From Marixanthomonas spongiae (lineage in GTDB: Bacteria > Bacteroidota > Bacteroidia > Flavobacteriales > Flavobacteriaceae): a stretch of 64,000 nucleotides of DNA. The position numbers and the translations under genes are program-made. Shown piece by piece: positions 33,934-42,275 of this stretch; within the stretch, counting starts at the first letter, position 1; every line of letters starts with the position of its first letter. The notes below the pieces were generated by a model. That model did not search any database. It saw nothing but the letters and a program-made list of their open reading frames with translations, and was not told where the DNA came from. The stretch is taken from positions 62,001-126,000 of the forward strand of contig NZ_QEHR01000005.1 of assembly GCF_003095375.1 (NCBI RefSeq), written 5' to 3'.

Positions 33934-34575
33934 CTACGCAGTAAAAACGATCAATCTACCGTCAATTTTTACTTCAGAAAAATTAAAGAACCGCTGCATC
34001 CATTTAGTTGTTTTTTCAGAATAAAAGACCACGTGGGTTTCATCGTTTTTATAATACCATTTCCCAAAGTTGATTTCAGATGAAAAAAGTTCGGTCATGC
34101 AATAGAGCTTTCCCCTTGGTTTCAATAATTTTTTCAGAAGGAGGAATTCTTTATTGGGATGATGAAAATGTTCCATTACTTCACAACAAACTATAAAGTT
34201 ATAACTGTGCTGCAATGCTTGTTTGTTGGGATGGAAGAAAGTGTCGTACAGTGTAACTGCATACCCTTTTCCTGAAAGCATTTTGGTAATGACTGGGCCG
34301 GTGCCGGCCCCGAAATCCAACCCTTTGGCTGTAGGCGGAAAGTCTGTAACCACGCTGTTTACAATAGGCGACACAAAGTTTTGGTACCGAGTATCGGTAA
34401 CATCGTTATTATGGGTTAAATAACGTGCTTTTTCTGAGACTTTCGATGGATAATCTGTAGTAGCTTTGTGAATAATGCCACAGGTATTACACCGGTAAAA
34501 CAACCCTTGCTTGCCCTTGTGATAAACGGTGTTGGCACCATTTTTGCACAAAGGGCAAATAACGGCATTAGACAT
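33934..34575 (-). CDS. class I SAM-dependent methyltransferase with N-terminal zinc ribbon
   Basis: A 213-residue protein. Residues 7-33 form a zinc ribbon (CPLCKN and CNTCG, two CxxC pairs). The methyltransferase core has motif I GLDFGAGTGPVITKML and FIVCCEVMEHFHHP, the post-I and motif II region. The substrate is not evident; the zinc ribbon suggests a nucleic-acid or protein target, but small-molecule enzymes also carry it. It overlaps the DUF349 gene upstream by 8 bases. Confidence 0.85.
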   Translation of the reverse strand: MSNAVICPLCKNGANTVYHKGKQGLFYRCNTCGIIHKATTDYPSKVSEKARYLTHNNDVTDTRYQNFVSPIVNSVVTDFPPTAKGLDFGAGTGPVITKMLSGKGYAVTLYDTFFHPNKQALQHSYNFIVCCEVMEHFHHPNKEFLLLKKLLKPRGKLYCMTELFSSEINFGKWYYKNDETHVVFYSEKTTKWMQRFFNFSEVKIDGRLIVFTA

Positions 34576-36673
34576 CTCTGACCGATTTTATTTTAGAAAG
34601 CTTCGCCTTCCAGACCTCCAATTGTTCTTTATGCTTTGCAATGTTTTTATGCACTTCTTTTACAAGCGGATTGTCATCTTCCACGTGCTTAAAGAAACTT
34701 AAATTGTTTTCCAATTGGCGAATTTCGTCTTTCGTTTCGTTTATTTTTTTTGAAATAAAGAAATGCTCGTTTTTAAGTTTTCGCTCATCATCGCGATTGG
34801 TAAGTGTATTGAGCTTGTTTTCAAATTTAATGAGCTCGGCGTCTTTTTTGCTAAGGTCCAACTTTTTGAAGAGCCCATCCAACGTTTTATTGAATTTTTG
34901 TTCAATATTGCGTTTTTTATAAGGGACACGGCCTATTTTTTTCCATTCGCTGATGTTTTCTTTAATGGTCTTCAGGTCTTTCTTGTGATCGCCAGAAAGT
35001 TCCAGATTGTTCATTTTTTCGAGCAGGGCTTCTTTGGATTGCAGATGTTCTTTTTCTTCTTCCTTTTCTTCGTCCTTTTGGGCGTGCAACCTATCAAAAT
35101 AGTGATTACACGCGTCTTTGAACTGTTTCCATATTTTATCGCTGTGTTTTCTGGGTACGTGGCCAATTTTTTTCCAGTCGGCCTGTATTTTTTTCATCAA
35201 CGGAGTGGTGGATTCCAAATCTTCGCTGTTCTTGTTGTCTTCTGCGATCTTTACCAGTTCCCGTTTCTTTTCCAGATTGGCGTATTGTTCTTTCTTTTGG
35301 TTTTTATAGTAAGCGTTCTTGGTACGGTTAAACGTACGGGTGGCATCTTTAAAAGCGTTCCAAATGCCTTTGTTCAAGGCTTTGGGCACTTTTCCTGCCG
35401 CAAAATAGGCGTCGCGCAGTTCCTGTACTTTTTTAATGGCCTGTTGCCAAGCTTGATGGCTGGGCTTGGTGTTTTCGGTAATGTGTTTTATCTGGTTTAT
35501 CAGGTCTTTTTTAACCTCATAATTGGCCTCGTATTCTTTTTCCTGTTCCTCTAAATACGCATTGCGTTTATCGTGGATGGCTTTTGTTGCTTCACTGAAT
35601 TTATCCCAAACATCGTCACGGTATTCTTTGGCGACGGGTCCCACGTCCTCCTTCCACATTTTGTGGAGCATTTGCAGTTCCCTAAAGGCTTTGTTTATAT
35701 TGTCTTCTTGAAGCAGTTCTTCGGCACGCCCTATAAGCTTTAATTTTTGCTCTAAATTGTGCTTAAAGTCCATATCCCGGAATTCCCGGTTAAGGTGTAG
35801 GAAATCGTAAAAGTTTTCTACGTGGTGGTGGTAATTGTTCCATACCAGGTTGTACTTGTCGCGGGGTATGGGGCCTGCTTCGTGCCAACGGCTTTGAATG
35901 TCCTTAAAATGATTGTAGGTCTTGCCCATGCTTTCTTCGGCATTGAGCAATCCTTTCAGTTCCTCTATGATTTCTTCTCTTTTTTTAAGGTTGGCGTTAA
36001 GATCGCGTTTCAGGTTTTTGTAATAGCTGTTGCGCTTTTCCTTATAATCAAAATACAGGGAGTTGAACTCTTTTTTCTGGGGTGTGGTGTATTGAAAGTC
36101 GATGATGTTCCCGCCACCGGCCAAAAACTCTTCTTTTTTCTGTTCTAAAAGGTCGTTGAATTTTGAATTGAACTCAGACCGAATTTCCTCCACATCGTTC
36201 TTGATTTCCTGTACCGGTTTGTTTTTGAGCAGGGATTTAAATTCCTGTATCAGTTCTTTTTTAGATAGCTCGCTATAGTCTTTTCCTTCTTCTTGGTCGT
36301 CTTCATCCTCCTCTTCATCAGAAGAAGCAACCTCTTCTTCCTCTTCGGTGGTAGTATCCAGGTCTTCTTGACCCTTAGCTTCCTCTTCCTCTTTTGCAGA
36401 TTCTTTTGCTTCGGTCTCGGTTTTGCTTTTTTTATCGGTATCAGTATCAGGCACTCCTTCAGCCTCAGCTTCAGTTTCAACTTCCTCTTCCTCGGCAGTC
36501 ACTTTTTCTTTTGGGGCTTCTTTCTTTTCGGCTTCGTCAACCAAGGCATCTTCCAGTACTTCGCTGTCTTTTTCAGGAGTATGTTCGTTACTACCTGATT
36601 GTTGTGTTTCCTTGTTTGCGCTTTCGGGAACGGTTGTTTTCTCTTCTTCGCTTGCCGTTTTTTTGTCAGACAT
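34568..36673 (-). CDS. DUF349 repeat protein with acidic N-terminal tail
   Basis: A 701-residue cytoplasmic protein. Residues 1-150 are a very acidic, low-complexity tail (runs of E and D with T and A), followed by about 550 residues of charged helices containing five DUF349 modules of the W..aGpvPr.....vW..F type (HFKDIQSRWHEAGPIPRDKY, MLHKMWKEDVGPVAKEYR, ELRDAYFAAGKVPKALNKG, IQADWKKIGHVPRKHSDK, ISEWKKIGRVPYKKRN). The C-terminus is a coiled coil. Its function is unknown; DUF349 proteins are widespread in Bacteroidota and Actinobacteria. ATG 36673 (MSDKK) is preferred over TTG 36682. Confidence 0.9.
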   Translation of the reverse strand: MSDKKTASEEEKTTVPESANKETQQSGSNEHTPEKDSEVLEDALVDEAEKKEAPKEKVTAEEEEVETEAEAEGVPDTDTDKKSKTETEAKESAKEEEEAKGQEDLDTTTEEEEEVASSDEEEDEDDQEEGKDYSELSKKELIQEFKSLLKNKPVQEIKNDVEEIRSEFNSKFNDLLEQKKEEFLAGGGNIIDFQYTTPQKKEFNSLYFDYKEKRNSYYKNLKRDLNANLKKREEIIEELKGLLNAEESMGKTYNHFKDIQSRWHEAGPIPRDKYNLVWNNYHHHVENFYDFLHLNREFRDMDFKHNLEQKLKLIGRAEELLQEDNINKAFRELQMLHKMWKEDVGPVAKEYRDDVWDKFSEATKAIHDKRNAYLEEQEKEYEANYEVKKDLINQIKHITENTKPSHQAWQQAIKKVQELRDAYFAAGKVPKALNKGIWNAFKDATRTFNRTKNAYYKNQKKEQYANLEKKRELVKIAEDNKNSEDLESTTPLMKKIQADWKKIGHVPRKHSDKIWKQFKDACNHYFDRLHAQKDEEKEEEKEHLQSKEALLEKMNNLELSGDHKKDLKTIKENISEWKKIGRVPYKKRNIEQKFNKTLDGLFKKLDLSKKDAELIKFENKLNTLTNRDDERKLKNEHFFISKKINETKDEIRQLENNLSFFKHVEDDNPLVKEVHKNIAKHKEQLEVWKAKLSKIKSVRDV

Positions 36674-36775
36674 GTTTTTCAATGTTTAGGTTCGTTGTTC
36701 TTAGGTTGTCAAGATACTAACAACTGATGAAACGGCAAAGGCTCGGGCTTTATTTTGAGAAGATTTGCCCTAAAT

Positions 36776-37507
36776 TTAAGACCGCCAGATCTTCCAGGAT
36801 TTTTTTGCTTGGTGTTCCAGCATTTTCAATCCGTTGCGGGTACGGGCCCCTTGTGCTTTACCCAATTTTAAAAATTCGGTCTGGTCTGGGTTGTAGATCA
36901 AATCGAAGAGAACGTGGTCTGCTGTAATGTATTGGTAGGGGATGGTGGGACATTGCGACACGTTGGGGAAGGTGCCCAACGGGGTACAGTTTATGATCAA
37001 GAAATGCGTTGTCATGAGCTCCCTGTTAAGCTCTTGGTAGTTTATGGTGTTTTCTGTTTTATTGCGGGAAACGATCTTGTAAGAAAATCCCATGGTATCC
37101 AGCACGTACTTAATGGCTTTAGAAGCCCCGCCAGTGCCCAAGATCAAGGCTGTTTTTTCTTTTATGGGCAATAAATTGGCGAGGGATTTTGCAAAACCGT
37201 AATGATCGGTGTTGAAACCTTTTAAACTGCCGTCATTCTGAAATTTTATGGTATTTACGGCCCCGATTGCCGAAGCTTCTTTGTCGATGCGGTCCAAAAA
37301 CGGGATGATGGCTTCTTTGTAAGGTATGGTAACATTAAGGCCTTTGAGGTCTTTTGTTTTTGAAATTATTTTGGGGAATTCTTCTATACGGTCGATATCA
37401 AAATTATGGTAGGTGTCCGCCCTATTTTCCCGATCGAATTTTACTGAAAAAAATGTTTTTGAAAATGAATAGGAAATGTCTTTTCCTACCAGTCCGTATT
37501 TAGCCAT
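36776..37507 (-). CDS. aroE: shikimate dehydrogenase
   Basis: A 243-residue NADP-dependent enzyme that reduces 3-dehydroshikimate in aromatic amino-acid synthesis. It has NVTIPYKE (catalytic Lys), GAVNTIKF, FNTDHYGFAKSL (catalytic Asp) and the dinucleotide-binding LGTGGASKAIKY. The N-terminus has ISYSFSKTFF in place of the usual HSxSP. It is shorter than the 270-residue norm, as in other Bacteroidota. It overlaps the DUF368 gene upstream by 8 bases. Confidence 0.93.
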   Translation of the reverse strand: MAKYGLVGKDISYSFSKTFFSVKFDRENRADTYHNFDIDRIEEFPKIISKTKDLKGLNVTIPYKEAIIPFLDRIDKEASAIGAVNTIKFQNDGSLKGFNTDHYGFAKSLANLLPIKEKTALILGTGGASKAIKYVLDTMGFSYKIVSRNKTENTINYQELNRELMTTHFLIINCTPLGTFPNVSQCPTIPYQYITADHVLFDLIYNPDQTEFLKLGKAQGARTRNGLKMLEHQAKKSWKIWRS

Positions 37508-38522
37508 TGTTTTTGGTTCTTGCTTTGTAATACCAATCTAAACTCAACACAATCAGTACGCCTGCGAAAATAAAGAAAATAGCCCAAAAGGTGTCGAACG
37601 AAAATTCTGATGGCCAATAGCGGTCGTATCCAGTGATTATTACGCGACCATTGGCATCGTGCTTAATATTTCCGAAGGCATCCAGCGCATAGATTTTTTC
37701 TTTCCATGGCCAGACCACGCCCAACGAACCCGATATAAAACCAATAATAACGGCATACGTGGCTTTTTTGAACCTTTTAAGCACATAAGCCAATAGATGC
37801 GAAAGCGACACCAAACCCACCAAAGAGCCCAATGAAAACGAGGTTAAAACTTTTAAGAGCTTCACGCGTTGTGGATCGTTCGCAAAGCTGAAATCCAGCT
37901 GGGCCAAATCTATTATGGTATCGTACAGCGCATTGACCGAATCGACCAACAACAAAACATAATTGCCCAAAAGTATTAAGATAAAAGAGCCTGAAAGCCC
38001 TGGCAAGGTCATTCCCGAAACGCCGATAATACCACAAAAGAAAACGAATATCAAATTATCGTTTTCCTTGGCGGGTTCCAAGAAACTGATGCTCACCCCG
38101 GCAATGATACCGAACAATAGATAGGCTACGTATTTTCGGTTCCAATCACCAAAATCTTTTGCGATATAGTAAATAGAACCTACGATCATGCCAAAGAAGG
38201 TACTCCACACGTACAGCTCAAAATGGATGAGCAATACGTCCAGTATTTTCGATATGCTGAAATAGCTGATGACCATCCCTAAGATGAGCAGCCCTAAAAA
38301 CCTGCCATTGATGTACTGAAAAAAACTCCTGAAACGCCCATCGAACAATAGCCCAACAGCTTTGCGATTTATTTTTTGGAGCGAATAGATAAATTCTTCG
38401 TAAAAACCGGCAACAAAAGCGACCACTCCACCGGAAACCCCCGGCACTTTATTGGCAGCTCCCATAGCGAGGCCTTTTAAGACCAGCCACATTTTATCGC
38501 TAAAAGACCGTTCTTCGTACAT
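37500..38522 (-). CDS. DUF368 family transporter (PopT-like), copy 1
   Basis: A 340-residue inner-membrane protein with about nine membrane segments. It begins KGLAMGAANKVPGVSGGVVAFVAGFYEEFI and repeats a related PGLSGSFILILLGNYV later, the inverted-repeat glycine-rich motifs of DUF368. Members of this family (PopT) were identified as translocases that return undecaprenyl phosphate across the membrane for reuse in wall and glycan synthesis. It lies tail to head with its paralogue upstream with no gap, so both are co-transcribed with aroE. Confidence 0.87.
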   Translation of the reverse strand: MYEERSFSDKMWLVLKGLAMGAANKVPGVSGGVVAFVAGFYEEFIYSLQKINRKAVGLLFDGRFRSFFQYINGRFLGLLILGMVISYFSISKILDVLLIHFELYVWSTFFGMIVGSIYYIAKDFGDWNRKYVAYLLFGIIAGVSISFLEPAKENDNLIFVFFCGIIGVSGMTLPGLSGSFILILLGNYVLLLVDSVNALYDTIIDLAQLDFSFANDPQRVKLLKVLTSFSLGSLVGLVSLSHLLAYVLKRFKKATYAVIIGFISGSLGVVWPWKEKIYALDAFGNIKHDANGRVIITGYDRYWPSEFSFDTFWAIFFIFAGVLIVLSLDWYYKARTKNNG

Positions 38523-39494
38523 TTATGCTTTCTTTTTTGAAACCGCTGCCCGCTCCAAGATAAAAATACTTAAAAAGCCCAAAACCATAAACAGCAAGGC
38601 AAGCAGTATTTGAGGATCTTCGGGATATTGCGTAGGCATGATGCTGCGTTCAATAAACGGTACTTCTTCCCCGTGGGAATCCACCCGGTACTTTAAAACC
38701 TCTTTCCAAGGCCATATTTTATTGAGTGCACCGACCATAAACCCGGTCAAGACGGCCAAAATTAAATTTTTATGGTTTTTGAACATCCAGTTCAATACCC
38801 GCGAAAAAACTTTTAAACCTGCAATGGCACCAATTGCAAATATCCCTATTTTCATCAAGGCTTGCGATATGCGTTGCCAATCCATATTGGCAATGCCTTC
38901 TCCCAAGAGCGAAATGGTACCGATAATACCGGTATAAGCCCCCATCAACAAAAGTATGAATGCCCCACTAATACCGGGCAGGATCATGGCGATGATGGCT
39001 ATAAAACCGGCAAAAAAGAGAAACCATGTACTATCTGCGGTGCCCAAGGGTTCTGCCAGGGTAACCCCATACGCAGCGGCAGCGGCTATGATAAGTGCGG
39101 CGCCAATCCACACGCTCCAGCTGGTAACTTGTTTGCCAACGTATAGAATACTTGCGATCACCAAGCCAAAAAAGAAAGACCAGACCAGAATAGGATGGTT
39201 GCTCAACAGCCAAGTGATGACTTTGGCGAGCGATAGGATGCTAATTGCCACCCCTGCGAACAGGGCTACCAAAAAAGATAGGTTGTATGTTTTCCAAGCG
39301 GTTGAAATCCCTTCTTTTTTCCAAAGTTTTAAAAAACCTAAGTCCAGTTTATGGATGGTTTCAATCAACTCTTCGTAAATGCCCGAGATAAAAGCGATGG
39401 TGCCGCCAGAGACCCCAGGCACTACATCGGCAGCTCCCATGGCCATTCCCTTGGCGGTAATCACGAGATATTGAATAAAATTTCGTTTTGGCAT
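38523..39494 (-). CDS. DUF368 family transporter (PopT-like), copy 2
   Basis: A 323-residue inner-membrane protein, paralogous to the gene directly downstream (KGMAMGAADVVPGVSGGTIAFISGIYEELI, later PGISGAFILLLMGAYT). About nine membrane segments. The two copies differ in many positions, including N/D in the first motif (AANKVPG versus AADVVPG), so they are an old duplication. The presumed role is recycling of the lipid carrier undecaprenyl phosphate; why two copies are kept is not evident. Confidence 0.88.
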   Translation of the reverse strand: MPKRNFIQYLVITAKGMAMGAADVVPGVSGGTIAFISGIYEELIETIHKLDLGFLKLWKKEGISTAWKTYNLSFLVALFAGVAISILSLAKVITWLLSNHPILVWSFFFGLVIASILYVGKQVTSWSVWIGAALIIAAAAAYGVTLAEPLGTADSTWFLFFAGFIAIIAMILPGISGAFILLLMGAYTGIIGTISLLGEGIANMDWQRISQALMKIGIFAIGAIAGLKVFSRVLNWMFKNHKNLILAVLTGFMVGALNKIWPWKEVLKYRVDSHGEEVPFIERSIMPTQYPEDPQILLALLFMVLGFLSIFILERAAVSKKKA

Positions 39495-39528
39495 AGCGTA
39501 TAATTACTGACCGCCAAAAATACGCAAA

Positions 39529-40929
39529 TTACAAGGAAGGGTTTTTGTGTTTTTCAATTATTTGCTGAACAGAAGGCCGCTGATAAAAGTTAGGGAACAG
39601 TTCTTCTATAATTATTACATAGTCTGGGTTGAACTTCAAGCCGTTTTTTAAATGATAAGTGGCCTTTCTGCCTTCGGTTAAAATATTGTACAGTCCAGCA
39701 AACCTAAATTCTATTTCGGCATTTTCGGGATAAAATTCTGAGGCCTGCAACAGGTTTTTAATGGCAGCTTCAAATTCGCCCAACTTCAATAAAAGGTCGC
39801 AGCGGTTAAGCCAAGTGTTGAGCTCATAATTGCCAAGCTCCAAAGTTCGGCGGTAGCCGTGTTCGGCTTCTTCAAATAAGTGCAAACGTAGGTTGATGCG
39901 CGCGTAGCGTTTCCAGTACCGTACATTTTCACTGTCTATATTAATAGCTTTTTCAATGTAGTACAAGGCTTTTTTGTAATCTTTTTTTCTGAAATAATGA
40001 TCAGTGATGGCAATCCAGCCTTTGTCCAACAAGCCGTCTTCTTCTACGCACTTAGTAAAAAACTGAAGGGCCAACTCGTTATCGCCCAATTTTTCATAAC
40101 ATTTGCCAATGCGCAAAAGCGCAAACGAGGTAGGGTCGTCCAAGCCCAAGGTTATCGTGTAGCTTTCAATGGCGTCTTCGTATTGGTTCAGTTTTTCCTG
40201 TACTTTTCCTTTTTCAAGGTAGGCGCCAATAAAACGGTCATCACTTATAATGGCAAAATCGAAAGCGGCCAAGGCTTTTTTATATTCTTTTAAAATATAA
40301 TATTGTTTCCCTACTTGGTGCCAAGCGACTTCGCTGTACGGATTCTTATTGAGAAAATCGTTAAGGTAGTCGATAGCCTGTTGATGCTGTTCTAAAAATT
40401 CGAAGCAATAAATCACGTTATACAAGGCTGAATAGTCCTCTTCGTCGTTTTCAAGGCATTTCATGAAAACGAGCTTGGCGTTCTCAAAGTCTTCCAAAAA
40501 GAGATATTCCATGCCTATAAGAGCCATGACATCATTTTCGTCATTGGTGATCTCCAAAGCCTGTTCCAACAACTGTATGGCTTTTTTATGATCGTCCCGT
40601 CGGGAAAAAATATTCGCTTTTTGTATATACACCTCTTGGTTGGACTGCTCTAAAGAATACAACTCATCCAACAGCGATTCTGCAATGTCCAGTTCGTTTT
40701 CAAAAATGTGCATCTCTATCTGGTACAATTTCAAATTCGTGGCCGAAGGATGCTGCTCTAGCCCCAGTTTGGTCGCCTTTTTGGCAAGGGCGATTTTCCC
40801 GTTTTCAAGGTAGTATTGAATGATGTTCTCAAACTCTTCCGAATCGAAAAAATACACATCGTTGGTCTTCAGCATAGATTCAAAGCGGGATAGCGAGAAG
40901 TTGTCGTGTTCGTTTGGAGGTAATTGCAT
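39529..40929 (-). CDS. tetratricopeptide repeat protein
   Basis: A 466-residue cytoplasmic protein made almost entirely of TPR helices, roughly twelve repeats (for example NVIYCFEFLEQHQQAIDYLNDF, KQYYILKEYKKALAAFDFAI, ITDHYFRKKDYKKALYYIEKAI), plus a short acidic N-terminus. There is no signal peptide. TPR scaffolds bind partner proteins; the partner is unknown. A promoter-like sequence lies upstream (40958-40986). The gene is 34 bases from the DUF368 pair downstream. Confidence 0.88.
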   Translation of the reverse strand: MQLPPNEHDNFSLSRFESMLKTNDVYFFDSEEFENIIQYYLENGKIALAKKATKLGLEQHPSATNLKLYQIEMHIFENELDIAESLLDELYSLEQSNQEVYIQKANIFSRRDDHKKAIQLLEQALEITNDENDVMALIGMEYLFLEDFENAKLVFMKCLENDEEDYSALYNVIYCFEFLEQHQQAIDYLNDFLNKNPYSEVAWHQVGKQYYILKEYKKALAAFDFAIISDDRFIGAYLEKGKVQEKLNQYEDAIESYTITLGLDDPTSFALLRIGKCYEKLGDNELALQFFTKCVEEDGLLDKGWIAITDHYFRKKDYKKALYYIEKAINIDSENVRYWKRYARINLRLHLFEEAEHGYRRTLELGNYELNTWLNRCDLLLKLGEFEAAIKNLLQASEFYPENAEIEFRFAGLYNILTEGRKATYHLKNGLKFNPDYVIIIEELFPNFYQRPSVQQIIEKHKNPSL

Positions 40930-40957
40930 ACAGAACGTTTTACGGTTTCGTCTATTT

Positions 40958-40986
40958 TAAAGATACTAATGTAATGTCTTGTTCAA
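40958..40986 (-). promoter_or_regulatory. promoter-like sequence of the TPR gene
   Basis: On the minus strand TATCTTTA (40958-40965) differs from the -7 consensus only in the last base, and TTG lies 18 bases upstream (40984-40986). It ends 28 bases before the TPR start codon. Confidence 0.4.
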
Positions 40987-41071
40987 TAGTTGTGCCGCGT
41001 TTATTGTTAACAGGCTTATCAACAGCAATATTTTGAAATAAATAATTGATTTTCAGTTAATTGCAATTTAT

Positions 41072-42256
41072 TTACCCTTTTTCTATCTCTTGTAGCACTT
41101 GAATAATGGTGTGGCAACCTTGTCGTATTTCTGCTTCTGAAATGGTCAGCGGTGGGGTAATTCGGACGGCTTTAGGTTCAAAAAGCAGCCAAAAAAGAAT
41201 CAAATTCCTGTCTTTGCAACGTAAAATAACTTCGGAAGCTATTTCAGCTGAATCCATTATTAAGGCCAACATCAACCCCTTGCCGCGAACTTCCTTAATT
41301 AACGGATGTTTCAGCAGTTTTCTGAAAAGTTGCTCCTTCTGAAGGGTTTGGGGCATCAATTCGGTTTCGGTCACTTCCTTTAAGGTCGCCAAAGCGGCTG
41401 CCGCTATGACAGGGTTACCGCCAAAGGTGGTGATGTGCCCTAATTTTGGGTTGTCCTTCAGCAAGGCCATGTGGTTTTGCGAAGCGGTAAACGCACCAAT
41501 GGGCATGCCGCCGCCCATTCCTTTTCCCATGACCAAAATATCGGGGACCACATTAAAATGCTGAAAGCCGAACAATTTTCCAGTACGGCCAAAGCCTGGC
41601 TGAATTTCATCTAAAATAAGCAGTGTGCCAGTTTCATCGCACCGTTTACGTACTTTCTTGAGATAGTCTTTTTCAGGAAATACAAACCCAGCACCGCCTT
41701 GAATGGTTTCTAAAATAATTGCTGCGGTTTTAGTGGTAATCTTTTCAAGAGCATCAAAATTATTGAAATCGATAGGGTTGCAATCGGGCAGGAGCGGAGC
41801 AAAAGGTTTTTTTCGCTCGTTATTCCCCATCACGCTCAACGCACCAAAGGTATTGCCATGGTAGGCTTTGTTGGCAAATACCAATTCGGTTCTGTTGGTA
41901 ACACGTCTTGCCAACTTTAAAGCGCCGTCAATGGCTTCGGCACCGCTGTTTACCAAATAGGTGGTTTCCAAAGGTGCTGGAAGATGGGTGGCCAATAGCT
42001 TGGTGAGCGCAACAGCGGGTTGCTGGATGTATTCGCCATAAACCATAACATGCAGGTATTTATCCAGCTGATTTTTAATCGCTTTTACAACTCGAGGGTG
42101 CCGATGCCCTAAACTACAAGCAGAAACACCTGCTACAAAATCAAGATGTTTGTTGCCGTTGGTGTCATATATATAACTTCCTTGGGCGTGTGATATTTCC
42201 ATGGCCAACGGATGTGGCGTGGTTTGGGTTTGATATTTAAAAAAATCTTCTTTCAT
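41072..42256 (-). CDS. class III PLP-dependent aminotransferase
   Basis: A 394-residue cytoplasmic aminotransferase with the family's GVSACSLGHRHPRVVKAI, the NSGAEAIDGALKLARR cofactor region, LILDEIQPGFGRTGKLFGF and the PLP lysine in VMGKGMGGGMPIGAF. It belongs to the acetylornithine/ornithine type; Bacteroidota members are usually called aspartate aminotransferase family. The substrate is uncertain. It is 20 bases downstream of the OstA-like gene, with which it may be co-transcribed. The N-terminal 15 residues and the C-terminus look complete. Confidence 0.88.
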   Translation of the reverse strand: MKEDFFKYQTQTTPHPLAMEISHAQGSYIYDTNGNKHLDFVAGVSACSLGHRHPRVVKAIKNQLDKYLHVMVYGEYIQQPAVALTKLLATHLPAPLETTYLVNSGAEAIDGALKLARRVTNRTELVFANKAYHGNTFGALSVMGNNERKKPFAPLLPDCNPIDFNNFDALEKITTKTAAIILETIQGGAGFVFPEKDYLKKVRKRCDETGTLLILDEIQPGFGRTGKLFGFQHFNVVPDILVMGKGMGGGMPIGAFTASQNHMALLKDNPKLGHITTFGGNPVIAAAALATLKEVTETELMPQTLQKEQLFRKLLKHPLIKEVRGKGLMLALIMDSAEIASEVILRCKDRNLILFWLLFEPKAVRITPPLTISEAEIRQGCHTIIQVLQEIEKG

Positions 42257-42275
42257 GGTCTTTCTACATCAATTT

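Noticed and set aside
34763-35554. 263-residue plus-strand frame over the DUF349 gene
   Set aside because: It is rich in F, L and V because it is antisense to K/E-rich DUF349 codons, with no independent signal.
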